The translations under genes were made by a program, and so were the position numbers. From Rotaria macrura (lineage: Eukaryota > Rotifera > Eurotatoria > Philodinida > Philodinidae), in assembly GCA_900239685.1 (NCBI GenBank), contig OENT01000034.1, positions 62,001-126,000 on the forward strand: DNA of 64,000 nt, read 5' to 3'. The notes below the pieces were generated by a model that had not been told where the DNA came from, made no database searches, and saw only the letters and a list, made by a program, of their open reading frames with translations. Positions 39,738 to 51,653 of the stretch are shown here, one piece after another. Each line of letters opens with the position of its first letter. The stretch's first letter is position 1.

Positions 39738-42700
39738 ATGCATCGATTCTATACTCATTCGCGAACTATGTATGGTTTGTGCAGATCACTTGGTAATCAA
39801 CTAGGTAAACGATGTCAATCGTCAACCACATCACAGAATGTTACTTTGGAACCAAATACAGCTACGATGTCGATTTTTAGTGGACATATAAAAGGAGCAA
39901 TAACTAATAATTTGGAATTTATTCGTCCAGAAAATATAACACCAATTCCAATCTATCAGGTTCTCGACTCGGACGGAAATGTTAGAGATACAAATCGAAA
40001 TCCAAATGTAAGTAACTCAACAATAAAATATAATTCATATTAGTAATACTTTAAACAATGTTGAACGTAATTTACTACAAGTACAAATATATATATATAT
40101 ATATATACATATATCAGAGCTTCCAACAGGTCACGTGTTCCTGCCTGTTCTGGCCTAAGTCTCACGTTAAAAATTAAAGAGCAACCTGGAGCACGGCATA
40201 GCCTGTAGGTTAATCCAGACCGATTAATTTTTTTATTTGTTTGCAGATCCATTAAAATTTTCACTGTATTTCAATTCGTTAAATTAATCATTTTTGTGAA
40301 AATAATTGAATAACAATTTCTTACAGAAAATAATAAATAAAGTAGAGACAAGCATTATCCATATTTTTAACACAATCGTAACATGAATAACCATTATAAA
40401 AACAGCATGTAGTATGACAAAGACATAGAAGCCCTGGTAGAATCAGAGTTGTCAGATCAAAAACTGAGAATTCAGACCTTTTCTTTTGTTTAAAGTCTGG
40501 AAGAAGTTAGAATTTTTTGAAGGAAATCAGAAATAATTCTGAAAAAGCTGTTTTTTTTAAACAAAGAATTGACCATTATGTTGATATCATATGTGCTGCT
40601 AATGTTTTCTTTTAATCGATCTTATTTTATTTCAAAAAAATAATCATATTTTACGTCACTAAGGAAGCTGTGATTTAAAACAGTTTCGAATTGTGAAGAA
40701 AATCTGAATGTCTTCAAAACTTGTTTCAAAATTCAGAAATTTTCCGTTTTTTTTTCAAAGCATCTTTGAAAATACGCGCACGCGAAGCATTTCATCCTAT
40801 TATTCAGGTTCTTCCCTTAGTTCATGTAAATCTTACAATATTAAACTCGCGTTCTATTCCAACATTAATCTCTGGAATAGAAAATTATTGGTTGAGCAAA
40901 TTTCGATGATAAAAATATCTAATTTATGTCACCATCATATTCTTCAAGTTTACTTCCAGAAAAACAAGTGTTAGATTGCATCAGTTGTCCATTTTCCGTA
41001 TAATTTTTCATTATTCTAAATTTAAATCAACAAAAAAACACAATATATGTACAATATACTGTGATGAAGTTCATAAAATTTCCTGTTTACATATTGCCGG
41101 CTATTGTTTTGAAATATTCTTTGCTGTTTATGAAGAATCGCGAAGGAAAATGTTTACTTGCTATTTGAGTTTCCATACATATTCATGAGATAAAAAAATT
41201 ATTGCTTAGAAAAGAAATCCATGAAAAATCAATTGCATTTGTACACTAGAGCCTTAGATAGGATCAGTTTTTACAATGAACAATCAATACAAACGATTTT
41301 GCTAGTTGAAAATTCTGCATGCGGTTTAACTCAGATATGGTGGATTAAAACATGTAACAACTTAAAATAAAGATCAATAGAATTCTGTAGAGAGACTCAA
41401 ACATGATATGATTTTTTTTGGAAACTGAGAATCATATGTTATGTTCCCTCACGTATGCCTCTAAGAAACGAAAATAGACACGTTCAAGTGATTTATTAAA
41501 ATTCAAATCGATAAGAGTGAAAATTTAGTATCCTAGACGAGTGGAAGAATTCGATTCTCATCACTTAATCGTGTTAAGAGTAGGAGGGAAAGGAGTGAAA
41601 ATATTATCATTGATCGCTAGAAGATGTTAGTCAGAAACGATCAAAACTATGATCGGCATTATTTTCAAATAATTGTCTAATGCGAATATTTCCTCGTAGC
41701 AGTGAAAATTTCATTTTGACTCCCGACAACTATCCGTTCTCCTAAACTTTGATCTGCTCATGAACGTGGATATATATACACACCATTCATTTATTTAGTT
41801 CACTGACGATCATCTGATAAAAATGTACAAAGATATGACTTTGCTCAATGTTCTGGACCGAATTTTATATGAATCACAACGACAAGGTCGTATTTCATTT
41901 TATATGACGAATTTCGGCGAAGAAGCAACACATATTGGTAGTGCTGCTGCTCTTAATGCAAAAGATCTTGTCTATGGACAATACCGAGAAGCTGGTGCGA
42001 TAATGAATAATTGAATCTCTTCTCAAATCATAATAGAAACTAAACTCCATCTTTTGATCATAGGTGTTCTCATGTATCGTGGCTTTAAGTTACATGAATT
42101 TATCGATCAATGTTTTGGCAATGCTCGTGCATCTTGTAAAGGTATTCAAATGCCTGTACATTATGGTTCCAAGGACTTGAGTTTCGTTACTATCTCATCG
42201 ACATTGTCCACACAAATGCCACAAGCCGTTGGTAGTGCGTATGCATATAAAAGGTAAATGGACTTTTCAATCATGTTCGATTTCTCAACTTCATGTTTGT
42301 TTCAAGAGCTCAGAATGGTCTATGTGTTATTTGTTATTTTGGAGAAGGTGCAGCAAGTGAAGGCGATGCTCATGCTGCTTTAAATTTTGCAGCAACGCTC
42401 GAAGTTCCTGTACTGTTTTTCTGGTTAGATAAATTTCGTTTTATTTTTGTTTAGAATTATTTGTTTGACATTTATTTACCGTGAATTAGTCGTAACAATG
42501 GTTATGCGATATCAACAACAACAGTTGATCAATATCGAGGTGATGGTATTGCTAGCCGAGGAGCAGGTTATGGTATGGCAACAATACGTGTTGATGGAAA
42601 TGATCTGTTTGGTGTTTATAATGCAACAAAAGCAGCTCGCGAATTAGCTCTCAATGAAATGCGACCAGTGTTAATAGAAGCAATGACACTCAGGTAGAAT

Positions 42701-43184
42701 ATTTAATTCTTAGATTGCTGTTTCTTTTTTCTTGAATCAACACTATTCAATTGATTATGATTACGATAGAGTCGGTCATCATTCAACGTCAGATGATAGT
42801 TCAGCTTATCGCTCAATTGATGAAGTACGTTCACGTGATAAAAAAGACAACCCAACATTGCGCGTTCGTAAATATATGTATAAACGTGGTTGTTGGAGCG
42901 AAGAAAAAGATGAACAATGGACTAAAGAATCTCAAAAAATGGTTTGTATATATGTCGTCTTCAATTTTGTTTTTGATTAATTTCCTTACGTTCAATCCGG
43001 TTAGGTAATGGAAGCATTTGCTGATTGTGAGAAGGTCAAACGAGCACCTATAACAACAATGTTCGAAAATATTTTCGACAAAATGGAACCGCATTTACAA
43101 CGACAAATGAAAGATATGAACGAGCATGTGCGTCAGAATCATGATCACTTTCCATTATCATTATATGAACAATCTTCATCATAA
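39738..43184 (+). CDS. BCKDHA: Branched-chain 2-oxoacid dehydrogenase E1 alpha
   Basis: Thiamine-dependent decarboxylating subunit of the mitochondrial complex that breaks down the keto acids of Leu, Ile and Val. Seven exons give 442 residues: 39738-40007, 41799-41994, 42064-42253, 42307-42423, 42490-42693, 42770-42941 and 43005-43184. The N-terminus is rich in Arg, Ser and Gln (targeting peptide). Conserved blocks are [37 protein letters not shown] and the TPP motif [24 protein letters not shown]. The phosphorylation loop [15 protein letters not shown] is intact, including the serine used by BCKD kinase. Intron 1 is 1.8 kb, the longest intron I could place in this window, and contains a compositionally different patch at about 40115-40225. 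The C-terminal helices and the H-x(n)-FPL ending match the family. Confidence 0.95.
40087..40225. repeat. TA microsatellite and GC-richer patch in BCKDHA intron 1
   Basis: A TA dinucleotide run at about 40087-40113 is followed by about 110 bp with clearly higher G+C than the rest of the intron (for example GGTCACGTG, TGCCTGTTCTGGCC, GGAGCACGGC). On the minus strand this patch is open for about 35 codons. It could be a fragment of a mobile element. No terminal repeats were found. Confidence 0.45.
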
Positions 43185-45061
43185 AACAGTATTTTACAAT
43201 TATTCTGTTTGGAATATTTTTCGTATAAAGTATATCTTTTCTCTTGGTTACACACTTCATCGTCGTATGAAAAAAATGGAAACTCACTAATTTTTTTTCT
43301 CCTAATTTTATCATCTTCTTACAGATTCAAAGAAAAAGCCAAGAATTTGATTGTAGCATTTTTGTACTTCTCACCGATGTCGAATATTTCGTTCGATCAT
43401 GTCATACTTGCTATAGATTAGTAATAGATGGGTTATCTAATAGTGAAAAAAAGCGATCACAATAGAGAATTATATCGAACCTTATAATATAATCTTATAC
43501 TTGTAATGAATGTCATATAGAATAGTCAAATTTATTGAACGAACGGCTGTAATCAGATGTCAAACGGTGTTGAATTTCATAGTATGGCAATGAATAGATT
43601 TCCATATTTATTCAACAGACTTTGCCAGGATTTGCATGCATGACTTTCTAATGAATATTGATACTGAGCACAACAGGTTGTTGAGGAATCCAAAAAACAA
43701 AAGATTAGACTCCGAGTTATATTTGACGAATCTCCAATTGTTTGAGAGAGTCTACTTGCTGTTCTCATGATGTTCATTATCCGAGTAGCCATTATAAAAT
43801 CATGTGAGACACAAAGATAAAGATCTTTTCATTTTTGACGAAACTTTTAGCATCATCGATCATACGTATGGGTTCAATTGTATATTGAAAATATATAGTT
43901 ATTGGACTAACCAGCAGCCCCCTGTTGCCTGTAAAGATAATTTTAAAGATCGAAGCTTTTGATCGATTTTCCATTGTTCTGAATCTTTTTAATGTTGATT
44001 TACGTTCGGGAAGATCTACTCGTCAGAGTAATAACACACTGAATGGAGTTCTAAAATAGGATAGATTCCTTTTTTAAATTAGATTATCGAACTTTTTTCG
44101 TTATTTTCAAATCGATGTTTTTACTATGATATTTACACGAATGAATTTAGTCATTAGTAAACATGAGGCATTATTTCGACTTCAAAAATAGTAAGTATGA
44201 GTTCATTGGATAATATGAGAGTTATTGATTGAATATACTCATATTTTTTTCAATTCGGATTATTTGCCGTTTCATTGATGGAGGAATGCTCTAGTATTAC
44301 AATTTACTTACATGTCAAGATCATGTTTTCAACTCATCAACAGCACAGCGAGCATTAATTTTCTATGTCATTCATAGTAAGAAATTTATGGCATCAATAA
44401 GCTGCTGTCTTAGGGTTCGTTCATTCATGCACTTAGAAACCTTAGCCGAACAATACCCATTCTACTATCGTGATAATCAGAATGATTTTTGAATAAATAT
44501 GCTACTGTAAAAACTTGAATGAAACTCCTCTAGTGTTTTTCGTCGAACGTATACTAGGATATGATTCATTTTCTCGTATGTCTATTAGATCGTTGTATCG
44601 TTTTTTAAGTGAAATGGCTACTATTTCTCTTTAGATTTTCTTGCGCGTAAGCTTCGTGTCTTTTACAATATCTAACTTCAATATCACAATGTTATTGCTA
44701 AATATTGATTCGAATACGTCTTCTTGTTTCTGTCGTATTCCATTCTAGCGGCACTCGTTTTTCTTTCAATTTGTATTTATTATGAACAGAAGGAAGATCA
44801 AGCATAAGCCATTCACAATATGTAAGAATGTTTCGTTAAAAATGATGAAACTATCCTTCTCTATTAATGACTAAAATCTATTGGTACACGACTGTTAATA
44901 TTCTGAAGTGGGAATCAATCGAGTTTATGAGTTTCTCTTAATAATGATATTTAACGAAAACGAAAACAATCTATTTTCTTTTCTTCGCTTTATCAATTAT
45001 AAGCATAAGTAAACAATTATTTTTAGATGACAAAAGTTTGAGAAATTTCAGATAGATATTT
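43185..45061. other. Intergenic, no gene seen
   Basis: AT-rich with no exon series. Two abutting minus-strand frames (43577-43792 and 43792-43974) look mildly protein-like but share no recognisable motif and have no convincing splice join. Confidence 0.4.
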
Positions 45062-45884
45062 ATGAGCACGTGGGTCGTTAATCGTGATGAATGTGGATAT
45101 ACATCGTGTTATTGGTAAAAAATGCACTGTTTCAATTTGTGGTTATAATTTACTTTTATTTGAATCGAATTTTAGTGAAGAAAATATTTGGAAACTTTGC
45201 GAATGTTGGAAACAGAAAGATCCAAATCATTTAAATTTTCTCTATGCAGTATTTATTTCTAATGAACGACGACAGATACCTATTTGGGAACAAAAGTCTG
45301 CTGACAACAGTGAACGTCTTGTTATATGGGTATAAACTTTGATTTCATGTTAAACATCCATATTGATTAAAAATTTTGAAGGATTATCATGTAATTCTGA
45401 TTGATAAATCTTCGTCTCCAACGGTCATATACGATTTCGATACTGCGCTTTCATTTCCAATTTCCTCAATCGATTATGTACAATTAGCTATTCGTGATGA
45501 AGTAACCATGGCACGTAAATTTCATCGGTACAGATGAACACAGTATCTTATTACAAATACGTATATGATTTACTGTCATTGTCTTTAGTATGTTTCGAGT
45601 GATACCAGCACAAGAATATCTAGACGAATTTGCATCAGATCGCTCGCATATGTTGCAAAAAGATAAAGTTACATACATGGCACCACCCCCATCGTATCCA
45701 CCGATTTCTAACCAAAGTATCTATGTTTTCATTCGCTTTTTATTATCATGTAAGATAATAATGTGTATATTTATTCTACATAGAATCGACTAATAATATA
45801 AATGATTTCATTGACATGAAATCTCATTATGGACCTGGAAGTGTTATGAACTTGGATAATTTTCGCCGGTTTTTAGGAAGATGA
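45062..45884 (+). CDS. NTAQ1: N-terminal glutamine amidohydrolase
   Basis: Converts N-terminal Gln to Glu in the Arg/N-degron pathway, in cytosol and nucleus. Five exons, 45062-45114, 45176-45329, 45382-45527, 45589-45716 and 45784-45884, give 193 residues, close to the human 205. The catalytic triad is visible. The cysteine is in CGYTSCYCEENIW and is completed across intron 1. The histidine is in the name-giving WDYHV motif, which spans the exon 2/3 junction. The aspartate is in IYDFDT. FISNERRQIPIW and FASDRSHM are family blocks. Reading the first intron as coding from a later start (45087) makes the cysteine look like serine; the spliced model restores it. An AG at 45050-45051, 10 nt upstream of the ATG, may be a leader acceptor. 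Confidence 0.94.
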
Positions 45885-46065
45885 AAATATTATTGAATAA
45901 TAAAATGTAACTGATCAAAAAAGGCTCAAGCTACTGAATATTATTTTAAAGACAATATGTTCCGGCATAAAATTCAAAACAAAACTATTTCATTATGTTT
46001 AGTAATATTCTTATAAAATAGAAAACTAGTACTTTATCATTAGACTTTTTTCTGATTGTTCTGTT

Positions 46066-46270
46066 CCCAGGTGCATGAATCCGATCGGATCCTACGATCC
46101 GATGAAATCTAATCGGATTCCGATAGTAGGATTCGAGAAAATTCAACACTAGGGGTCTCAATGTCAGATCGCAACCAGGAATCCGATGGGATTTTGTCGG
46201 ATTAGAGAAACTCCGATAGAAACATGATCGGATGCCTGTCAGATCCAATGGTCGGAATGATTCTCCTGGG
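46066..46270. mobile_element. MITE-like element with CCCAGG terminal inverted repeats
   Basis: The left end reads CCCAGGTGCATGAATCCGA. The reverse complement of the right end reads CCCAGGAGAATCATTCCGA, so about 16 of the first 21 bases agree. The 205-bp interior is packed with ATCGGA and TCCGAT words in both orientations and encodes nothing convincing. A clear target duplication is not visible. It is a probable non-autonomous DNA element, already diverged. Confidence 0.5.
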
Positions 46271-46309
46271 CATAGGACTGGTGGACTGTTATAATGTAGA
46301 ACGAAAAAA

Positions 46310-46485
46310 AACGTTACCGTCAGAATTAGAGACTAAAAAACACAGAAAAATCAGAATTCGAGACAAGAACAGTCACCGTCAGAATTAGGAACCAAAAATA
46401 GCTACCGTCAGAATTACGGAAAAAAGATGGCTTCACCGTCGGAATTAGGGAAAAAAATTGGCTGAGCGTCAGAATTAGGGACAGG
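46310..46485. repeat. Degenerate minisatellite, CCGTCAGAATTAGG core
   Basis: About five copies of a core close to ACCGTCAGAATTAGGGA occur at 28 to 58-bp spacing (near 46317, 46375, 46403, 46433 and 46466), separated by A-rich spacers. Further diverged copies lie near 46691, 46719 and 46931. No open frame spans them. Confidence 0.65.
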
Positions 46486-47109
46486 TTTTTTTTTTCATGA
46501 CCCTAGGGTGTGTTCATTTCAAGGTCTCTATCTTCATAAATGAAACTGCAGTTGTCTTGAACCTTTCGATTATGATAGAGTTTGATCCGCTCTACAAAAA
46601 TGTCTCCGACCCCTCTGCTCTATCTCTCAGCGAAAACATGAAAAATAAAGGTTTTTCCCAAATTGAGTTTTTCTGTGTAATTTATTAGAAGCGTCAGAAT
46701 TGAGGAAATTTTCTTGCTGACCGTCAGGATTAAGGAAGTAATACCTAATTCTGTGAGGTGAGGTCACTTTTCGTAGACCGATAATATCGCTATGAAAACG
46801 TGAGAAATCCAGGATGAATAATATATCATTTGAAAGAGGAGACTTCAGAGAGTACCTAAATATGAAAATATTTTTGATCATATATATAATAGTCTCACAC
46901 TACTTAAAAGAAGATATGTTAAAAATTTTCCGACAGAATTAGGGAAAGGCACTGTACCTTTGCAGCTTCTTCTTTGACAGCGAAAAATAATTTTTAGGAT
47001 TGTAGATTTATTCTCGAAATCTAATTGATTCTTGACATTTTAAGACTGATAATCTCATACAGAAGGAAATTCTTTTATAACCTATAATAGAAACCATTAA
47101 TAAGAAATA
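46486..47109. other. Intergenic with scattered minisatellite copies
   Basis: Non-coding. It contains three diverged copies of the GTCAGAATTAGG core found in the array to the left; otherwise nothing is seen. Confidence 0.4.
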
Positions 47110-47335
47110 TACCCAGATCGATGATTGCAGATTTCACATACGACTGTAAGTGACCTCGATATGACCGTGTACGTTCGTTTTTACGATAATACTTGACTCA
47201 GTATTACGATCGTAAATCGTGCCGACCGTATCCGGTCCGATACGATCGTTTGAAAAGAAATACGGAGTAAAACGAGTACCGTAAACGGCCTCCGTATACG
47301 ATCTTTTACGACAGTATGTTTGATCGACCTGGGTA
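47110..47335. mobile_element. MITE-like element with TACCCAG terminal inverted repeats
   Basis: The left end is TACCCAGATCGAT (47110-47122). The reverse complement of the right end is TACCCAGGTCGAT (47323-47335), agreeing in 12 of 13 bases. The element would be CCCAG-bounded and flanked by a duplicated TA, as in Tc1/mariner-like insertions. The interior of about 200 bp is rich in TACGAT and ATCGTA words, is non-coding, and has more CpG than its surroundings. It shares the CCCAG terminus with the element at 46066. Confidence 0.58.
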
Positions 47336-48142
47336 GATGTTAACTTTTTTGAGAATGAATTAATTTGTTTTCTAAGAAAAAATAGAACACAATTACAATC
47401 AATCGATTAAAAAGAAACCATACACAGTGAAATGAATGCGGTGAATTGAACGCACCGAATTGAGCAGTGCCGAATGACCATAGCACCGTTGAGATGAACA
47501 ATAAATCAGTATGTAAAAAACCACAAAGGTAAAAATTGAAGTAAAAATCAGTTGATTTGCTTTTAAGATATAATGCAATTCTAACATATTGTTGCTGTGC
47601 TTATTACATTTTGTTAAATATTGTCTAGTATATAAGAAAATTAAGCTTATTTTACTTTTATTTATTAAAATGCATTATATGTAAAAATTGAAAATGAAAG
47701 ACAGTTTTCATCAATACGAGAATTTTGCAATATATTTGATAAGCAATAGTATTTTATGTTGTATGAAAATCGAATACGACGTGATGTGATGGGCCGATTT
47801 TTAAATTTCATAGGATTAGATGGAATGAAACTGAAGAAAAAAATTTGTTCCATGGAACAAAGTACTCGTCCCAACCCATTCGGACGCGTGGTCAAAGGGG
47901 TTGATCTTAATTAATAATTACACAAATTTCAAATACTCAGATGTCCAAGATGGAGCCATATCTGTATCAACCGAACCATTGTAATGTTTTAGCAGTCAAT
48001 ATTAGCGCTCATTTTATGTGAAGAGAAGATTTATTAAATTCATTGGAAAAACCTGTTTTTTTCGATTTTAATAAATTCATATCGATGGTATTAAAATTTA
48101 ATCACGAGAAATCGATGAACTGAAAAATTTAAATAATCCACT
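47336..48142. other. Intergenic, no gene seen
   Basis: AT-rich and non-coding. Near 47430-47480 there are several related GGTGAATTGA/CCGAATTGA words, too diverged to define a repeat. Confidence 0.4.
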
Positions 48143-49030
48143 TTAGTTATCGATGTATTTATAATCGATAGGTAATTTGACGAGATACTTTGGATCATTG
48201 ATCATTGAATATAGAAAAGGTCGACGGTCAGCTAGATAAGGCGTCGATCGTATTGCATCAATATAATTCTTAGGAATAAGGTCCGCAACAATGAGTGGAT
48301 CTTGTTCAACTCGACACAATTCATAACCGTCTGGCCCAACAATACGCGAGAGACCAACGAATTGCGGTGGAGCTAGATTGGCATAGGCAAGCCAAACATG
48401 ATTTTCCAACGCTCGAGTTGAAACAATAAAACGTGTAATACTATCATTTGCGGGTGAGGTAGCTAATGCCGTGGGTACGAGTATGAGTTGAGCACCCAGA
48501 AGAGTCAAACAACGGGCTACTTCAGAAATTTCCATATCATAGCATATCATGACAGCTACTCGAACACCTCGTAATTCAACAACAGATGATAACTGGTCTC
48601 CTTCAGCAAATATTTCACGTTCTTGTTCTGCCCACAGATGAGTTTTTCGATAAGTTAATAAAATACTGCCATGTTCGTTAATTAATGTTGCTGAGTTGTA
48701 TATCTTCTCGTCAATTAATTCAGGATAACATATTAAGAGGGCAATGGAATAGTGCTTTGCTACGTTTTGTAGACGAGTAATTACTTTTTCTTGAATAATA
48801 TAGTTAGCAGCTGATAAGGTCGTCTCACGATTTAATCCATAACCTGACAGAAATAATTCTGGAAAAACGAGTAAATGCGCACAATGATCTCGACTAGCGC
48901 GTTCTGCTTGTAGTTCAACTTGGGCAACAGTGGACGAAACATTTCCATCAATTGAAGATGAGCCTTCGAATACTGCTACTCGTAGCAATGAACCCTCTTC
49001 ATGCTCTTTCAACCACCAATACGATGACAT
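48143..49030 (-). CDS. Carbon-nitrogen hydrolase (nitrilase superfamily)
   Basis: A single uninterrupted frame of 295 residues covering a full nitrilase-superfamily fold; these enzymes cleave C-N bonds of amides or nitriles. The catalytic triad is visible: Glu58 in VFPELFLSGYG, Lys129 in YRKTHLW and Cys163 in VMICYDMEISE. FEGSS near the N-terminus is the first strand. The exact substrate cannot be told; it is not a clear match to Nit1, Nit2, beta-ureidopropionase or NADSYN. The start at 49030 puts the domain 15 residues from the N-terminus. An upstream in-frame ATG at 49168 would add 46 residues, including a weakly hydrophobic stretch. The lack of introns, against 4-11 exons in most neighbours, and the bacterial-like motif wording suggest acquisition by transfer or retroposition. 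Confidence 0.87.
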   Translation of the reverse strand: MSSYWWLKEHEEGSLLRVAVFEGSSSIDGNVSSTVAQVELQAERASRDHCAHLLVFPELFLSGYGLNRETTLSAANYIIQEKVITRLQNVAKHYSIALLICYPELIDEKIYNSATLINEHGSILLTYRKTHLWAEQEREIFAEGDQLSSVVELRGVRVAVMICYDMEISEVARCLTLLGAQLILVPTALATSPANDSITRFIVSTRALENHVWLAYANLAPPQFVGLSRIVGPDGYELCRVEQDPLIVADLIPKNYIDAIRSTPYLADRRPFLYSMINDPKYLVKLPIDYKYIDN

Positions 49031-51155
49031 TTTATTCTTATCTTTGAGTAGAAATGAAACCGATAAAAGAATTGTAACGCACGTCGAAACTTCAGCATAG
49101 AGGCTCGATAATTCTGTTTGAACAAAGATCTGATATTTGTCAGAAAAGAAAATGATATCTTTATGCATTATTAGCACTTATATGTGAACACACTCACACG
49201 CACACATGTAACGAGTCAAAATGAAAGAAAAACATTCTGAAAACTATGCTACGTTTTTTTTTTGACTACATCAATTTTGTGTTCGTTTTAGTTTCTTACA
49301 TGCATAGTAAATGTGCTGCGAAATCATGACCTCACATCAGACTAGATGAAAAGTCCAATAGCTTTATCGACTTCAGCATAGAATAAATCAATACTTCGCC
49401 GTACTTGAAGAACTGAGAATAAATGATATGTGCTATAGATATTTATCTGTGCAAATGATTTCATTCTACCAAGTGTCTATGATGTCAATATTTTTCTACG
49501 TCGCGAACAAATATATTCTAATTTTATACATGAATTCAATCATTTATCTTGGTAAAAGAATATTGTATGAAAAATTTCTTATCTGAGAGCAAGAAAAAAA
49601 TACGTGATCATATCAGTCATACCTATATTTTTTTATGTGTTTGTGTTCAATAGTAATATGATGAGGGACAGCTTTCGTTGCTGTTTATTTCACTTATTCT
49701 TGTGTATCTATACGTTTACATGGCTGAATATTTGAACCATTATATTTTCGTAATTAATTCCTTGTTCAATGAAACTTTGACAATCTCCTCTACTTTAAAA
49801 AAAATAAACCATGCTTCAGTATATCGATCATTTTTTCTAAATTTTAAAATTGCATGTACTGTGTGATATTGTTAATTTATACTCATTAATGAACTAATAC
49901 GAAATTGCGATTTATATGTGTTGCATTATAGAAGACACAATTGCGACGATGCGATCTCTCTTTTTTTCCCTAATGTCAATTTGCAGGCTAGTTGTGTACT
50001 GATTTTGATAGAACTTCAAAGCTAGATCGACGTCTGGTAAAGAACAATGGAATTTGTAACTACTCAATAGTCACATTCAAATTGAATTACAGAGGAAACT
50101 AAAAGGTTTCTTAGACGAAACAATCCTTCTGGCCTGTAATATAGTCTGATAAGAACCCGTCTCTGTTACTTACGTATGTATGATTTATTGTCTCGCATAT
50201 ATCACCTAATACATCGATTTGCAATTTAATATATCGGTTGTTCTTTCGTTGTCTATAAACAACACGAGTATTCTTCAATATTCATACATTGACCGATAAG
50301 TACAGTATATGAATCTATTTTCACTTGGCGATGGCAACGACTTGATTACCACAAATGTCCATTATGATATTTCGAAAAAGACATTTTGCATCAGAACCAA
50401 ATATCTTATTTCATATGTTTGCCATTTATCTTAAGTACTTAAAAAAACTATTATGCCCAGCATAGAATGTTGGAGAATGAACCGATGGCTAAAATTAAAA
50501 GCATCTTTCTACATACAAAGAAGTGGGCAATATTTTTTTAGAAACAGAGTAAACTATTTGAGAAAAGGCATTAGGACAGGAACCAGAACAAACGAAAACA
50601 ATCAGTGATCCATCTTATCAATCCAAATAAAGTGAAAATTTTGAACATTCACCTATCTAGCTATCTGGCAATACAGTATTGTTGTTGAAATTAATGTAGA
50701 ATGAAAATAGGTGTAGACGCAATGGATAATGATAACTTCTGGAAGCAACATATGCAATAACAGTTCGAGAGACAAATAAAACAAAGCGTAACGTATAATT
50801 CAAAATATGATTCTATTTTTACCATAGAATTAATATGTAAATGGTTCATACCATGGCTGATGAATATGTTATTGCATTCTACAAGTTAAATAATTTTTTT
50901 CTCTATTATATAGCCACACCATCAAATTATTAACGTTCCGATTGTGAGTAATTTTTAGTTTTCCCATCCGACAGTGAAGTGCAACGAATGATCTAGCATC
51001 GACACACATCAAACATAACTGTTATCTGATCTCTCGAAAAATTATTTAATATGTAAAATATTAAATGATTTGAAAAAAAGAAACATTTGCATCTCTTCCA
51101 CAAACTACTAATACTATGGTATCAAATAAAAATAGTAAGAAAATCAAAAACGTTT
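49031..51155. other. Intergenic, no gene seen
   Basis: AT-rich and stop-rich in all frames. The only sizeable frame (49678-49866, plus) has no motif and no flanking splice sites that extend it. Confidence 0.45.
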
Positions 51156-51536
51156 TTACGGATCGATCCGAGAAAAAAGATCTAATGTGTTTGTGTGGTG
51201 CACAATAGAATTTGTTGTTTCTGTTGAAGGTGTTGTTGACAAAGAAAATGACACGGGACAATACTCTTTCAACATTCTAGCTAAATCTGGACGTTGGATT
51301 TTCGAAAGACGTTCGACAAGATAATCTACATTATTAACAGTGATCTTTCGACGATCGAATAATGTTTCCCATATATCAACCATCGATGCAAGACCATCTT
51401 TAGCAATGATATCCAACAATCGACGTGGAACATCTTCACTGCTGATCAAAAAGCAAAGTTTTTGACGATCCACATTCGTTAGATTACGATCGATATCAAG
51501 TAAAATTACACGTAGTTTAAAATCACTTCGTTCCAT
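51156..51536 (-). CDS. Small death-effector-domain protein
   Basis: One exon of 126 residues. Residues 6-92 form a six-helix death-fold domain of the DED type: a first helix VILLDIDRNLT, a second helix with LCFLISSED, and at the end the charged RxDL motif as RPDLARML, which is diagnostic for DEDs. The remaining 30 residues are Ser/Thr-rich with no second domain, so it lacks the death domain of FADD and the protease of caspase-8. DED-only proteins usually tune caspase or inflammatory assemblies in the cytosol; that role is inference here. The ATG is 117 bp downstream of the RMC1 stop on the same strand. It is directly preceded by a TTTTCAAG acceptor-like site, suggesting it is the second gene of a trans-spliced pair. 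Confidence 0.75.
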   Translation of the reverse strand: MERSDFKLRVILLDIDRNLTNVDRQKLCFLISSEDVPRRLLDIIAKDGLASMVDIWETLFDRRKITVNNVDYLVERLSKIQRPDLARMLKEYCPVSFSLSTTPSTETTNSIVHHTNTLDLFSRIDP

Positions 51537-51653
51537 CTTGAAAAGACACAAAAGAGAAAACAACTGAAATAGAAATATCAATCAACAAAATATGATCATG
51601 AAATTAATAAAATAAGAAAAAAAAACGAGAGAGAAACACAATCATAAAATTAA
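51537..51653 (-). promoter_or_regulatory. Operon-like spacer with splice acceptor
   Basis: Spacer of 117 bp between the RMC1 stop and the DED start. It ends in a pyrimidine-rich TTTTGTGTCTTTTCAAG immediately before the ATG. This fits a spliced-leader acceptor better than a full promoter. Confidence 0.4.

Noticed and set aside
43577..43974. Two abutting minus-strand frames that might be a small gene
   Set aside because: No splice sites join them in frame and neither shows a motif.
45087..45335. NTAQ1 appearing to have serine in place of its catalytic cysteine
   Set aside because: That reading uses intron sequence. Splicing 45062-45114 to 45176 restores SCYCEENIW with the cysteine, matching the family.
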